A DNA stretch of 64,000 nucleotides from Patiria miniata (Eukaryota; Echinodermata; Asteroidea; Valvatida; Asterinidae). A program made the position numbers and the translations under genes. The DNA lies in contig NW_024037059.1 in assembly GCF_015706575.1 (NCBI RefSeq), positions 9,957,730 through 10,021,729 on the forward strand. Reading direction: 5' to 3'. How positions within the stretch are numbered: the stretch's first letter is position 1; every line of letters starts with the position of its first letter. Below, one piece after another: positions 23,619 through 36,165 of this stretch. Below the pieces are notes generated by a model. It did no database searches. It worked only from the letters and a program-made list of their open reading frames with translations, and was not told where the DNA came from.

Positions 23619-25067
23619 ACTACAGTTTCGCGTTTGTTTAGTTACAAACGCAGTGTGGTCGGGCGGACAGCCTTTTCATTATACACTGCCCAGTTAAGTT
23701 AAGAATATATGTTTATGTAGAAAAAAGGATCAGGAAATTAAATCCCTTCAAGTACAATCAACGTTTCAAAAAGGTATCTTTAACGGTGTATTAAATTTCA
23801 GTAAACATTTTATGTGCACAAAAAGTTATTTCTGGTTTGATGACGTCATCAGTCAAAAATGGTTTGTGAATACTGATCAAGTTTTTTGTAAAGTTAAAAT
23901 AACGTATGAAAATATGGGAAATATAATTGTTTGTATTAATAACACCTAACTTCCGGTTTGATGACGTATTGATAACACCTAACTTCCGGTTTGATGACGT
24001 CACAGCATTAGAGATCCAAAGGTGAACATTGTAATGGAAATCATTATTTGGACTTCGAAGATATGACAGGGATCTAATGATAGAATTAAATTAAAACTAT
24101 GATCTTTTTCAAATTCTCCTTAAAGGAACTTCCGGTCTGATGACGTCATGAATTTGAAACCTTGCCAAGTTATCTGTGGTTAATCAGAGAATGTCAAGGG
24201 GCGATTTCATAAAATTTGGACGGATGATTTTACAATTAAAGAAGGGAAAGTCTATTTTATGTGCCGATAGGGGGCGCCCTTTCGGATGATGACGTCATCA
24301 CACTGTTTTTTGCGTCTTGCATTCCTCACTAAACACTTTCATAATATATATGTCTGTAGTAAAATGCTTTCGCTTTTGAGTTATATTCAGTTTTTATTGC
24401 ACTTCCGGTAACAGCGGAAGTAAAGGTCAAGCGGTTTTGCGTCCGGGAACACGAAATGTTTCTCACGGCATAGTCTAGAACCTCACGAAAAAACGAACAC
24501 GATACTCTATTTAGTTCAAAAGAGATAGCGCAAACTATTTTGTCAAAATTTGCCCTTAAATCGCTTGTAATTTGATACCTGATGACGTCGTGATGACGTA
24601 ACAAAATTTATAACATCTTCGTAACATGGTACAAGTTCACACAAGGTTTTGTGATCATACCGTGAACCGTTCGGAAGAAATGCTGCTTTGTTTTGATTTC
24701 AGGCTAACGTTTTCATTTTGAATTCACCTAACTTTGACCTTCCGGTAGACCCGGAAGTAAAGGTCAAGCGAGTTCACGTACACGACAAAAACTGTTAAGC
24801 GTTTAATGGTCTATCTGATTTACAGAATACAAACATCATTGAATGTTTAGTTCAAAAGTTATAGGTGAAAGTAATTGGTCACTTTTTCAGATAAAATCAC
24901 TTGTAATTTGACACCTGATAACGTAATCATGACGTCAGAGTAATATGCACCACTTCGGATGAGGGTCGATATATATTGAATGTTACAAGTTCATACCATA
25001 TACCGTTTAAGAGAAAACCCGCGGAGAAGTATTGTCCGGAAAAAAAGAAAGAAAGAAAGAAAGAAAG
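23619..25067 (+). repeat. CRE-rich unit 2 of tandem array
   Basis: Same landmark order as unit 1, at a period of about 1.45 kb. TGACGTCA occurs near 23840, 23995, 24141, 24291 and 24930. The ACCTAACTTCCGGTTTGATG block is locally duplicated (about 23943-24002). It ends with a (GAAA)n linker at about 25043-25067. Confidence 0.8.
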
Positions 25068-26532
25068 ACTAGAGTTTCGCGTTTGGTGAGTTACAAACGC
25101 AGAGTGGTCGGGCGGACAGCATTTTCATTATACACTGCCCAGTTAAGTTAGGAATATATGTTTATGTAGAAAAAAGGATCACGAAATTCAATCCCTTCAA
25201 GCACAATCAATGTTTCAAAAAGGTATCTTTAACGGTGTAATAAACTTCAGTAAACATTCTATGTGCACAAAAAAGTTATTTCTGGTTTGATGACGTCATC
25301 AGTCAAAAACGGTTAGTGAATACTGATACAGTTCGGAGAGGATAATTTTTCATTGTTAAGTTAAAATAACGTATGAAATTATGGGAAATATAATTGTTTG
25401 TATTAATAACACCTAACTTCCGGTTTGATGACATATTAATAACGCATAACTTCCGGTTTGATGACGTCACAGCAGTAGAGATCCAAAGGTGAACACTGTA
25501 ATGGATATCATGATTTGGACTTCGAAGACATGACAGGGATCAAATGATAGAATGAAATTGAAACTATGATCCTTTTCAAATTCTCCTTAAAGTAACTCCC
25601 GGTCTGATGACGTCATGAATTTGAAACCTTGCCAAGTTATCTGTGGTTAATCAGAGAATATCAAGGGGCGATTTGGTAAAATTTGGACGAATGGTTTGAA
25701 AATTAAAGAAAGCAAACAATATTGTATGTGCCGATAGGGGGTGCCCTTTCGGATGTTGACGTCATCACACTGTTTTTTTCGTCTTGCATTCCTCATTAAA
25801 CACTTTCATAATATATATGTCTGTAGTAAAATGCTTCCGCTTTTGAGTTATATTCAGTTTTTATGGAACTTCCGGTAACACCGGAAGTAAAGGTCAAGCG
25901 GTTTTGCGTCCGGGAACACGAAATGTTTCTCACGGCATAGTCTACAACCTCACGAAAAAACGAACACGATACTCTATTTAGTTCAAAAGATATAACGCAA
26001 ACTATTTTGTCAAAATTTGCCCTTAAATCGTTTGTAATTTGATACCTGATGACGTCATGATGACGTAACAAAATGTATAACATCTTCGTAACATGGTACA
26101 AGTTCACACTAGGTTTTGTGATCATACCGTGAACCGTTCGGAAGAAATGTTGCTTTGTTTTGATGTCAGGCTAACGTCTTCATTTTGAATTCACCTAACT
26201 TTGACCTTCCGGTAGACCCGGAAGTAAAGGTCAAGCGAGTTCACGTACACGACAAAAATTGTTCAGCGATTAATGGTAATATTTCTGGTTTGCCGACGTC
26301 ATTAGTCAAAAACGGTAAGTGAATACTGATAAAGTTCGGAGAGGATACATTTTCATTGTGAAGTTAAAATAACGTATGGAAATATGGGAAATATAATTGT
26401 ATGTATTAATAACACCTAACTTACGGTTATATGACGTCACAACATTACAGATCCAAAGGTTAACATTGTAATGGATATCATTATTTGTACTACGAAGATA
26501 TGACAGGGATCAAATGATAGAATTAAATTTAA
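25068..26532 (+). repeat. CRE-rich unit 3 of tandem array, rearranged
   Basis: Follows units 1 and 2 up to about 26275 and then jumps back to the early part of the unit (TATTTCTGGTTTGCCGACG) instead of continuing to the usual end. A partial unit therefore lies at 26276-26532. TGACGTCA sites lie near 25290, 25461, 25607, 25759, 26051 and 26433; the 26297 site has mutated to CGACGTCA. Confidence 0.75.
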
Positions 26533-27210
26533 ACTAGAGATTCGCGTTTGTTGAGTTACAAACGCAGAGTGTTCGGGCGGACAGCCTGTTCATTATACAC
26601 TGCCCAGAAAAGTTCAGAATATACGTTTATATAGAACAAAGGATCAGGAAATTAAATCCCTTCCAGTACAATCAACTATTTTGTTACAGAAATGTATCTT
26701 TAAACGGTGTAGTTAAATGCTTCTGCTTTTGAGTTATAATATTCGGATTTTATTGCACTTCCGGTAACACCGGAAGTGAAGGTCAAGCGGTTTTGTGTCC
26801 GGGGTCAATAAATGTTTCTCACGGCATAGTGTACAACCTCACGGAAAAATGAACACGATACTCTATTCAGTTCAAAAGATATAGCGCAAACTACTTTGTC
26901 AAAATTTGCCCTTAAATCGCTTGTAATTTGACACCCGATGACGTCATCATGACGTCAGAGTAATATGCACCACTGTGGATAAGGGTCGATATATATTGAA
27001 AGTTACAAGTTCATACCATGAACCCTTTAGAAGAAAAGCTGCGGAGAAGTATTGTCCGGGAAAAAATAAAGATTTATCAGAATATCAGAACAATAACAGA
27101 GAGTGGTCGGGTTGTACTCAAAGAAAGAACCAAACAAAGAAGATTTATGAAAACAATTCTAGACAGTGGTCGGGTTGTGCCCGACCACTCAAAAAAGAAA
27201 GAAAAAAGGC
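26533..27210 (+). repeat. CRE-rich unit 4 of tandem array, internally deleted
   Basis: Starts with the hairpin GCGTTTG..CAAACGC and 5' block. It skips about 700 bp between CTTTAAACGGTG and GTTAAATGCTTCTGC (near 26705-26712), then runs to the 3' hairpin AGTGGTCGGG/CCCGACCACT at about 27165-27190. The paired ACTTCCGGT/ACCGGAAGT lies at about 26757-26775, and two TGACGTCA near 26938-26957. Confidence 0.75.
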
Positions 27211-27387
27211 GCAAGGTCATACTGCTGTTAATTTAATGGATTTGGGGGGGAAATATGTCCCTGCTCACCCTCGAAAAATGAGAAATCGAGGATATGCTTG
27301 AAAAGTAAAGGGATTTCGGGGGGGGGGGGTGATGTGCTTTACCCCCCTCTGGAACAAAATCTTGGCGACGCCCATGACAATGACTAT

Positions 27388-28059
27388 CATGTAGCTTTTA
27401 ATAATGCCCTTATACTAAAGAGAAAAGTGTCAAAAAATCACCAGAGGAATTCCAACGTTATATCCTATATTTAAACATAATTTACTTGTAAGCTTTCTTT
27501 GAAACACTCATCAAACACACTGATTCATCGAATCAATAAACTGCAGCGAGCCATTGTTTACGTTTGTCAGTCAGTTTTAGATCAAGGTATAATTGCCTTT
27601 ACTTTTAATTTCCCTGAGGGTCCACCGAGATGACATAAGTTTATGCTAATATAAATAGTATACTTTACACTGGTGCGAGACGATGATTTACATGTACACT
27701 GCGCTGCGTTCCACAGAATTTCACGTTGTCTACACTCCCACCCGCTGTTTGTGCAGTGCAAGGAAGCAAACTCTTGGCAGGTTTTCTCTGGTACCTATGT
27801 TGATTTAGCGATTCTAATATGTTATGGGTAGTATGCAGGTTCTATCAAATTAAGCGCAAGATTTATACTTTGTTTATCCAGTTATTTTTTTTCTCGTACA
27901 TGCTTACAGAAGCTGTATAGGTAAAGTACAACAAAGATAAAGCATTAGTTTAAAAGCGACTTTCATACAATCATGTGTTGACATGTTTCGACGTTCGCCA
28001 CCACACAGTTTGCCTTTCTCTTGATCCTATAAGATGAAATTGAAAATGGATCATAATGG
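27388..28059. other. Unassigned DNA
   Basis: No gene or repeat is recognised between the 5.3-kb insertion and the next foldback element. Confidence 0.35.
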
Positions 28060-28065
28060 GTTTAT

Positions 28066-30779
28066 TATGGTGGCTTTAAAGGGACATCGCACATATATAT
28101 TGACGCCAATATTGACGCCAATATTCAAGACATGGTCTCCAAGTCGCAAATATTTGCGCCAATATTGACGCCAATATTCACGACATGGACCCCAGTCGCA
28201 AATATTGACGCCAATATTGACGCCAATATTCACGACATGAACCCAAGTCGCAAATATTGACGCCAATATTGACGCCAATATTCACAACATGGTCTCCAAG
28301 TCGCAAATATTGACGCCAATATTGACGCCAATATTCACGACATAGCCTCCATGTCGCAAATATTGACGCCAATATTGACGCCAATATTCACGACATGGTC
28401 TCCATGGCGCAAATATTGACGCTAATATTGACGCCAATATTCACAACATGGCCTAAGTCGCAAACCCACTCAGGCGTGAATATTCTTTTTTTTTTAGCAA
28501 CCTAGGTAGCGATTCAAGCAACTTGTCTGGCGCACCCTACTCTACAGCACACACGTTTTAATATTGTGTTTGTGTTAGCGCGAACTTCCTTCGCTGCAAG
28601 GACACGGACGTCCATTCAGTGTGACCGTAAGGTCAGAGCCAAATTGTGCTAAATGCACATAAAAATCTGTCAGATTTATCAAAAATCTGCCAAATTCCCC
28701 AGAATTACTCGAAATACACTATAAACACTTAAAATCACATGTAGATTGGTAGTATTGCCTTAATTAAGGTTCAACTCACATTATAAACAATCTATAGTCA
28801 CATAAAGATGTTATGAAATTATCCCGTAAATTTCAGGCAAAACGTACGTGGATCCGGCCACGACGACGTCTCCAGTGAACTTCAGCACCTAGACCTAGAG
28901 CTGTAACGAGTCACTGATTTTTGTGAGTCGAGTCAAGTCGAGTCCTTTTAAAGAAGTGACTCGAATCGAGTCGAGTCATTTTAAAGAAGTGACTCGAATC
29001 GAGTCGAGTCATTAGGTCAAAAGGTCGAGTCGAGTCGAGTCAAATATTTAGCTCGAGTCAGTCCGAGTGACGATTATTTGAACACTATGTATACCAAAAT
29101 TTATAAAAGGAGGCCATTAACTTTAGCGAGCGTTCCAATCCAAAAGCTTTATAAGAAATCGCCCAAAACCAACGATGAAACAGCGAATTAGAAAATGTGT
29201 TTAAAAATCTGGTTCCCGGATGGTATTTTGTGCATTCTAGAACCAAATTAGGTTGGAGTCTGTGACACTCGTATATTTGTACATGACTGCTATTCGCAAA
29301 GTAAAGTGAGCATAAATTTTGCACCGTCATTGCAAATACTTTTCGCAAAGTTGCACTTTTTATTTTTGGGACTCGATCGAGTCTTATTAGCCTTCACTTG
29401 AGTCGAGTCGAGTCTTCTGATGAGGGACTCGAGTCGTCTCGAGTCATTTGCTCGCAGTGACTCGAGTCAAGTCGAGTCATTTACCCTTAGGAACTCGAGT
29501 CGAGTTGAATCACCAAAAATTGTGACTCGAGTCGGACTCGAGTCGAGTCATTGACTCGAGTCATTACAACGTTGTAATGACTCGAGTCAATGACTCGACT
29601 CGAGTCCGACTCGAGTCACAATTTTTGGTTACTCGACTCGAGTCACAATTTTTGGTTACTCGACTCGAGTCCGACTCGAGTCACAATTTTTGGTTACTCG
29701 ACTCAAGTCCCTAAAGGTAAATGACTCGACTCGACTCGAGTCACTGTGAGCAAATGACTCGACTCGACTCACTGCAAGCAAATGACTCGACTCGACTCGA
29801 GTCCCTCATCAGAAGACTCGACTCGACTCGAGCGAAGGCTAATAAGACTCGATCGAGTCCCAAAAATAAAAAGCGCAACTTTTCGAAAAGTATGTGCCTA
29901 GACCAGCCAACCTGTCCCATTATGCCAGGGTTTGTTTGAAAGGATTGAAGCTGTTTTTAAACATATGTACCATTTTTTGTTCAAATTTGCTGTTCAAATT
30001 TGCTGTTAATTTTTTGTTCAAATTTGCTGTTCTCATCAAATCAAATTGACCACCATTTTTGCAGAATTGCCAGTGCCAGAAATCTGCCCCCCAAAAAAAT
30101 CCATTCTGTCATATTTTCTGTCAAACTCTCGTTTTTTTACAAAAATTCTGTCAAACTTAGCCGAAAATCGGCTAAAACGGTCACCTTGCGTCCAATGTAC
30201 ATGTACATCCATGGCTCGCGCCTGCGCCTCACGACGAACGTTCAGCCAGAGATAGGTGTGTCTGGGTGCCAGACTGTGTGGGTAACGGACACCCCAAGTT
30301 GCTGTGAAAAGAATTCACGCCTGAGTGGGTTTGCGACTTGGGCCATGTCGTGAATATTGGCGTCAATATTGGCGTCAATATTTGCGACTTGGGTTCAGGT
30401 CGTGAAGATTGGCGTCAATATTGGCGTCAATATTTTCGACTTGGAGACCATGTCGTGAATATTGGCGTGAATATTGGCGTCAATATTTGCGACTTGGAGA
30501 CCATGTCGTAAATATTGGCGTCAATATTGGCGTCAATATTTGCGACTTGGGTTCATGTCGTGAATATTGGCGTCAATATTGGCGTCAATATTTGCGACTT
30601 GGGTCCATGTCGTGAATATTGGCGTCAATATTGGCGTCAATATTTGCGACTTGGCTCCATGTCGTGAATATTGGCGTCAATATTGGCGTCAATATTTGCG
30701 ACATGGGGGCCATGTTGTGAATATTGGCGTCAATATTGGCGTCAATATATATGTGCGATGTCCCTTTAAAGCCACCATA
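28066..30779. mobile_element. Nested foldback element with 52-bp repeat arms
   Basis: A 2714-bp inverted-repeat element flanked by GTTTAT (28060-28065 and 30780-30785). Termini are TATGGTGGCTTTAAAGGG and its mirror. The left arm (about 28066-28490) and right arm (about 30315-30779) consist of 52-bp units built from AATATTGACGCCAATATTGA, CACGACATG and AAGTCGCAAA. The inner ends also mirror (CACTCAGGCGTGAAT / ATTCACGCCTGAGTG). The interior holds a second inverted structure of GACTCGAGTC repeats. Frames reading NIGVNIG.. or REYWRQYW.. are translations of the 52-bp unit, not proteins. No transposase is present. Confidence 0.85.
28930..29900. repeat. GACTCGAGTC inverted repeat array
   Basis: Dense palindromic GAGTCGAGTC and CTCGAG repeats occur at 28930-29065 and 29385-29855. 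They are symmetrical about a centre at 29570/29571 (ACAACGTTGT). Outside the repeats, GGGACTCGATCGAGTC, TCATCAGAAGACTCG and CTTTTCG..AAG blocks are also mirrored. The array sits in the spacer of the outer foldback. A related fragment lies at 39346-39448, so this is an element in its own right. Confidence 0.75.
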
Positions 30780-30785
30780 GTTTAT

Positions 30786-33700
30786 AATTGGGCTATTAAA
30801 GCTTAATATCGAGATTCTATGGATAGGATCCAAATATGTTGGTCTGGCGACGTCATGTTTATGAAAACGTCCACTGGTCTAGATAGGGATGGATAGGCCC
30901 TGTCTCCTGAGGAATATTTACGGGTGTAATGTCTCTGAATTTGCCGAGTGCAAGCCTAAACGAGCTAGGCAGCTGTTCGTGTGTGTCACAATTGTTCTAT
31001 GTTGTAACATGTAGAACTATTACGAAACGAGGCAGTGGATTTATATAAAGTCCATAAAATAAATAGAAGGGCGCCCGCCCTGCTAGTGTCTAGAGTCGTT
31101 CTTGCGTTTACTGGTTGTCTTCGTTGAAATCGAGAGCAGTAAATGAAACAGACATCAGAGACTAGAGGCGCTCAACGTCTCATGTGTTTGTTACGTCTTA
31201 TGTGTTTGTTACGTCTTATGTGTTAATGCATGTTGATCACGTGCATTGAATTAGTCAACACATGTCGCAGCCAATACAACGCATGTCGCGGCGACACTGC
31301 AAAGATAGAAGTTCATTCCACGGAAAGTAGACCTTCCATTGCATTGTCGATTTGCTGCGCTGCGACACAGCTTCGATGGCTCCGATGGCTGATGCTGTAC
31401 ATTCATAAACGTTTACATGTTACCAGTCAGATTCCGAGGATTTATTCAGGCGTTGTATAAACAAATAGTGAATGCTTCACATTCGTGAACTTGAAGGAAT
31501 AATTTCATACGGTGATAGATGGAAAGTTCCATTTTCGCCTCTTGGAATGGAACATGCCTTTTGTCACCTCCTGAAAATATTCGTACCACTGCACTCGTAA
31601 ACATTCATTATTTGTATGATCTTTTGCAGAAAACGTGACCTCATATCAGTAGTATCAGCTCTAAAATTATACAGGTTTTTCTGGTCAATGTCATCTAGTT
31701 TTAATTTAATTTAACGCCTGGCTCATTCAATTTAGATTGCAATTGAAAGATCACGCAGATCGGCTACGACAAATCAAAATGTATAGTTCAATTTCACTAT
31801 ACGAGCATTCTATCGTCTGTTCGCTTCACTCAAATTAAAAGTCTCTTATTGTTCATTCAATTTCGTCTGAAAAAGCAGTAAGGGGTTGATAGGGCACTCG
31901 TTTTTATTAATGGGCAAACATATTTGACATTTTGTCAAGCATCTTTTAAGACTTCCTGCATGTCCGTATTCCCATAAAATTATGTCATAGATTGTCGCGT
32001 ACCGGTATATCATATCAGACGTCTTTATTCCGTGGATGCACACATCTTTAACAAAGTCTTCAGACATAAGCAGGAATTACCCTTCAGGAGTGGAGATGTG
32101 ATCATCTGATGGAAGTGGCCCAAGAAAACATTTGAGAAATTTACGAAGATAATTTCTCTCGATGGTACAACCGTTACCAAACATGCATGCCTCGATGTCC
32201 TGTACATCAAAAGATCGATGGGTGAATCAGCGATGAATAAAACAATCTTACAAAAACAAAACGACAAAGAACAGTAAACAAAGTTAAAAAATAATATACA
32301 GGTTAACAAAAAAGATGCAAAAATCATGCCAAACTGAATGGCTGAAAAATGTCAAAAGTAAAAAAATCGCAAGAAAAACCTACTTTAGAAGAGAACTAAC
32401 CCGTAGATATTGTAGCTCCATTGCTAAAACACTTTTTGAAAAACTATGGAGATCTATGTTTTTTTTCAAATTTAGATGTTGACTATTACCTGAATTTGAT
32501 CTCACGTAGCGGTGCTCGAACATCCACCTGACTGTGTCGCGCCCCCTACGTTTAAAAAGTCAGGTTAATAATGGAGGGAGTGGGACGGGATCCAGTCTCA
32601 ACAAACTTCCACATGAAACTCCAAAGACACGTCTAAAGAAATGACCATCTTCCGTCTTTGACTTCAAATTGACAGCACTGTCACTTGTCACAAGGATTGT
32701 CACTTTTAATTCCTATACCATGTAAGGTTTATAAAAAATGATTAGGTTCAAATTGTTTTGTCATTGCAAATGTTCGTGTTATTACAAGCATACGCCAATA
32801 TTTTGTTTACGTTAGTGCATGGATTATGGGAGCACCTGATAGTTACTATCAGTAAGACTCGAAGATAAGTATTTTTAGAATTATGAACTCGATACAGACT
32901 CCGCAAACAAAGGTCCGCCAGTATTCTAGGCGCGGATCCGCGGGGGCGCGGGCAGGGGGAGGGGGGGGGGGGTGAATCCTCCTGCAAAAATGCTTAGTTC
33001 CGCCCGTGTATTCGTGCTCAGTATTTTGACGATAGTTATAATGTACAGCGAGTCCAACAAAACAGGTTAATTTGTTAGACTTTCTCCTCTGCATCCGCGT
33101 CCCCCGGATGCATTCATGCCTTAAATTAAATTTCCGAAAATCGAATCATTTTCCGTTTATACGCGCACCAATTTCAGTCGGTTGGATGGGACCCGACAGC
33201 TGTATAAACCTTCAATCTAGCTTCCGCTGCCAGTTTTCAGGGAAATAATCGCTGATCCTCCACGGCAATTGAAAAATCATACAATTTTTGTTGACATTCA
33301 AATGACAGTGTTATTTTTATATGGATATTTTATTAGATAATACGCGTGCACTAAATACAGAGAACCTTACAAATTAGGCGTAATCTCGGGTGTAAATTGG
33401 TTCATAGGCAGGTGTTTCGGACACATTTTCTTGTTGCACTTGTCGACCTAATAATTCCGAATAGTCCACAATAACATGAAACGGCATGTACAGTGTGTCT
33501 CAAACAACAGAATGCAAACAAAATAGGCTTATGGAATGCCAGACGTAGAATGTGTAACCAACATAGAAACTAGCATTTGCTCTTATTACCTATTTTTACA
33601 CATTTACTTGCATTTGTATGAATGCAAATGAAGCAAATGCTTTTACTGGAAAGCATTTGCTGAAAGCTAAAAGTATTTACTTTTTTACTTGTTAGCTTAT

Positions 33701-33874
33701 GCTAGATAAGAAGTGTTACTTCATTTCGTATTAACAAAAAGGAGTAAATGCTTCAGAATTCAAGTTTTATAGTCATTTTTCAAGGCTCGGTTGGGGCAAC
33801 CATAAAAATATAAAGCAAATACAGAAAACTTCTGCGCACAAACTCCTGCATTTATTGATATTAATCGCGCAAAA
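30786..33874. other. Unassigned DNA
   Basis: About 3.1 kb without a recognised gene. It includes three short direct repeats around 31178-31225 (GTGTTTGTTACGTCTTAT) and a G-rich tract at about 32940-32975. Frames at 32025-32327 (minus) and 31230-31460 (plus) show no domain. Exons of a gene with distant partners cannot be excluded. Confidence 0.35.
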
Positions 33875-33972
33875 ATTAACACAAAACGTCAACCTTAACT
33901 CCCTAGGGGGTGTGCAAAATCATATGATTTTGCACACCCCCTAGGGAGTTAGGCTTGACGTTTTGTGTTAAT
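33875..33972. repeat. 98-bp spacer-less palindrome
   Basis: Two 49-bp arms meet at CAT|ATG (33923/33924) with two mismatches. The core includes TGCACACCCCCTAGGGAGTT on the right arm and its mirror on the left. It would extrude as a hairpin with a minimal loop. Confidence 0.85.
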
Positions 33973-34828
33973 GGGGGGATTCAGGACTGTTAGGGTTATT
34001 ATTTAACTACAACCATACACTGTATTTTGTGTAACATTTATGCGAAATTGAAATGTTTTTATTATTAAATTCATTCCTGGGAGAAACTATAATTCGCATT
34101 TTGTTCACGACATGAGAAGCGTTGGCGAAAAATTCAGTGCGGTATAGAATGATTAAGGAGAAATTGTATCCAACGGCACCCTAGGGACTGAACGAAATGA
34201 AATCAGTTTTCAGTTCATTAGGTCACAAATCTTATTTTTTGATATTTCAATAAACAAAACTCTGTGTGTATTGAATTTTGGTTTGATTTTACCCACTTTA
34301 ACACGATTTTATGATTTTTTTAATGCAATTTTGACGTCTACAGGACACCGTGGACCTTCACAATTTTCATGAATGATGAAAGTATACTTTCTGTATTCTG
34401 CAGCTGGCTAAAAAAGTGTCATCGTTTTTGAAGGATTTGAGAATCAAAGGTACTACTACATGTACATGTTCAGTATGCATCACCTTAAACTGGACTCAAT
34501 TACCCTACCTGTAAACCCTACCTGTGTGTGGCAGTTCGTACACACAAAAGAGACCCTATTGTTGACAATCATTTGCTACCTGTTGTCTAGTAAACTGAAC
34601 AGTAAAGGAAAACTTTTTGGAATCAAGCATTTGCTTTTCCTCAATGCTTATACTCCAAAGTAAATGCTTTTCCTTTTTGTTTAAACTTCTCAGCATTTGC
34701 TAGTTTTTACACATACTACCCATTACATAGGTATGGTTTGAAAGATACACCTTTCCACTTTACAATGAAACATCAAACGTCAAAATCTGATAATTTTTTC
34801 ACAGAGTAATGAGTAAATCTCCAAGAAA
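33973..34828. other. AT-rich DNA with AGCATTTGC motifs
   Basis: No gene is recognised. AGCATTTGC and GCAAATGCTT recur around 33570-33770 and again at 34620-34710, partly in inverted orientation, and ATGCAAAT octamers occur near 33624. It could be a decayed inverted-repeat element. Confidence 0.3.
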
Positions 34829-35100
34829 TGACCATGGGACCAAGTTTTCGGGACAAAGGCATTGGGACAAAGGTAGCCTGATTGCCTCTTAACACTTTCT
34901 TGCTATCAGTTTGTAAACATGTTTACATGCTACACTTTTTTAGAATGAGGTTATAGTTAATACAAAAAGTGTTTAGAATTGTGTTTACTCGTTAAGCTTT
35001 TAAGCACATTTTTTTTTGCAGGCCAGGCAAATATCCGCACAGAGGCAATTAGGCTACCTCTGTCCAAATGCCTAAAATTGAAGACTTGGTTTCATGGTCA
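34829..35100. mobile_element. 272-bp MITE with ~60-bp inverted repeats
   Basis: The left arm, starting TGACCATGGGACCAAG and running through GGTAGCCTGATTGCCTCT, mirrors the right arm ending AGACTTGGTTTCATGGTCA, with several mismatches. The interior is AT-rich. No clear target duplication was found. Confidence 0.6.
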
Positions 35101-35347
35101 ATTTATTTATACATGCATAATCTTAAAAGCCTAGAATGTTTAGTGGTGAATAGTCGGGTCGGGTGTTCGTCACCTGATCGGGTGTGGATAATGTACACGC
35201 GCAAAAAGCAACAAACATTTTAGAACACGTATTGTGTTAAGATAAATTAAATTTTATAAAGCGTCAATTAAGAAAAAATCGAATATGTTGAAGAGGACGG
35301 ACGATGCATCTTCAATGTGTTTAAAATAATTAAACAAGAGTAGTATG
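35101..35347. other. Unassigned DNA
   Basis: Short unique stretch between a MITE and the large foldback. Confidence 0.3.
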
Positions 35348-36165
35348 AGTAGGTACGAAAGCCCTGTAGTGCCATCAAGTATATATTTTGTCCAAGTTCG
35401 TTTTTATGAGTTATATATTTCGCAAAGTTCGTTTTTATGAGTTATATATTTCGCAAAGTTCGTTTTTATGAGTTATATATTTCGCCAAGTTCGTTTTTAT
35501 GAGTTATATATTTCGCCAAGTTCGTTTTTATGAGTTATATATTTCGCCAAGTTCGTTTTTTTGAGTTATATATTTCCCAAATTCGTTTTTATGAGTTATA
35601 TATTTCGCCATGAGATACATTTTGGCCAAGTTCGTTTTTATGAGTTATATATTTCGCCAAGTTCGTTTTTATGAGTTATATATTTCGCCAAGTTCGTTTT
35701 TATGAGTTATATATTTCCCTAAGTTCGTTTTTATGAGATACATTTTGACGAAGTTCGTTTTTATGAGATACATTTTGACGAAGTTCGTTTTTATGAGATA
35801 CATTTTGACGAAGTTCGTTTTTATGAGATACATTTTCTCGAAGTTCGTTTTTATGAGATATATTTTGACGAAGTTCGTTTTTATGAGATACATTTTCTCG
35901 AAGTTCGTTTTTATGAGATACATTTTGACGCCAAGTTCGTTTTTATGAGATACATTTTCGCCAAGTTCGTTTTTATGATATATTTTCGCCAAGTTCGTTT
36001 TTATGAGATATATTTCGCCAAGTTCGTTTTTATGAGATATATTTCGCCAAGTTCGTTTTTATGAGTTATATATTTCGATACCGAAGTTCGTTTTTATGAG
36101 ATACATTTTGACGAAGTTCGTTTTTATGAGATACATTTTCTCGAAGTTCATTTTTATGAGATATT

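Larger units (their letters stand above)
22111..27376. mobile_element. 5.3-kb insertion with poly-G ends carrying a CRE-rich array
   Basis: An 11-bp direct repeat ACAATGACTAT lies at 22102-22112 and 27377-27387. The left side continues ATGGGCGGGG and the right side ends CGACGCCCAT(G), so short inverted termini (ATGGGCG/CGCCCAT) adjoin the duplication. The outer 80 bp on the left and about 130 bp on the right are poly-G-bearing, and a similar CATGGGCG with G-run occurs at 61711. Between them sits the tandem CRE-rich array. I infer a poly-G transposon that acquired, or was invaded by, the array. The exact target-duplication length (9-11 bp) is ambiguous. No transposase was found. Confidence 0.6.

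Noticed and set aside
24329..26125. Similar minus-strand frames of about 91 and 109 residues in CRE-rich units 2 and 3
   Set aside because: Their similarity follows from the DNA repeat. Unit 1 and the 62-kb copy break the frame, and no domain is visible.
28051..28384. Frames rich in NIGVNIG and REYWRQYW, also at 30409-30833
   Set aside because: They translate the 52-bp arm unit in different frames; 52 is not a multiple of three, so no constant protein repeat exists.
35669..35992. Open frames with repeats such as MRYILTKFVF
   Set aside because: They are translations of the 30/31-bp units of the foldback arm; the reading changes with each indel and has no independent support.
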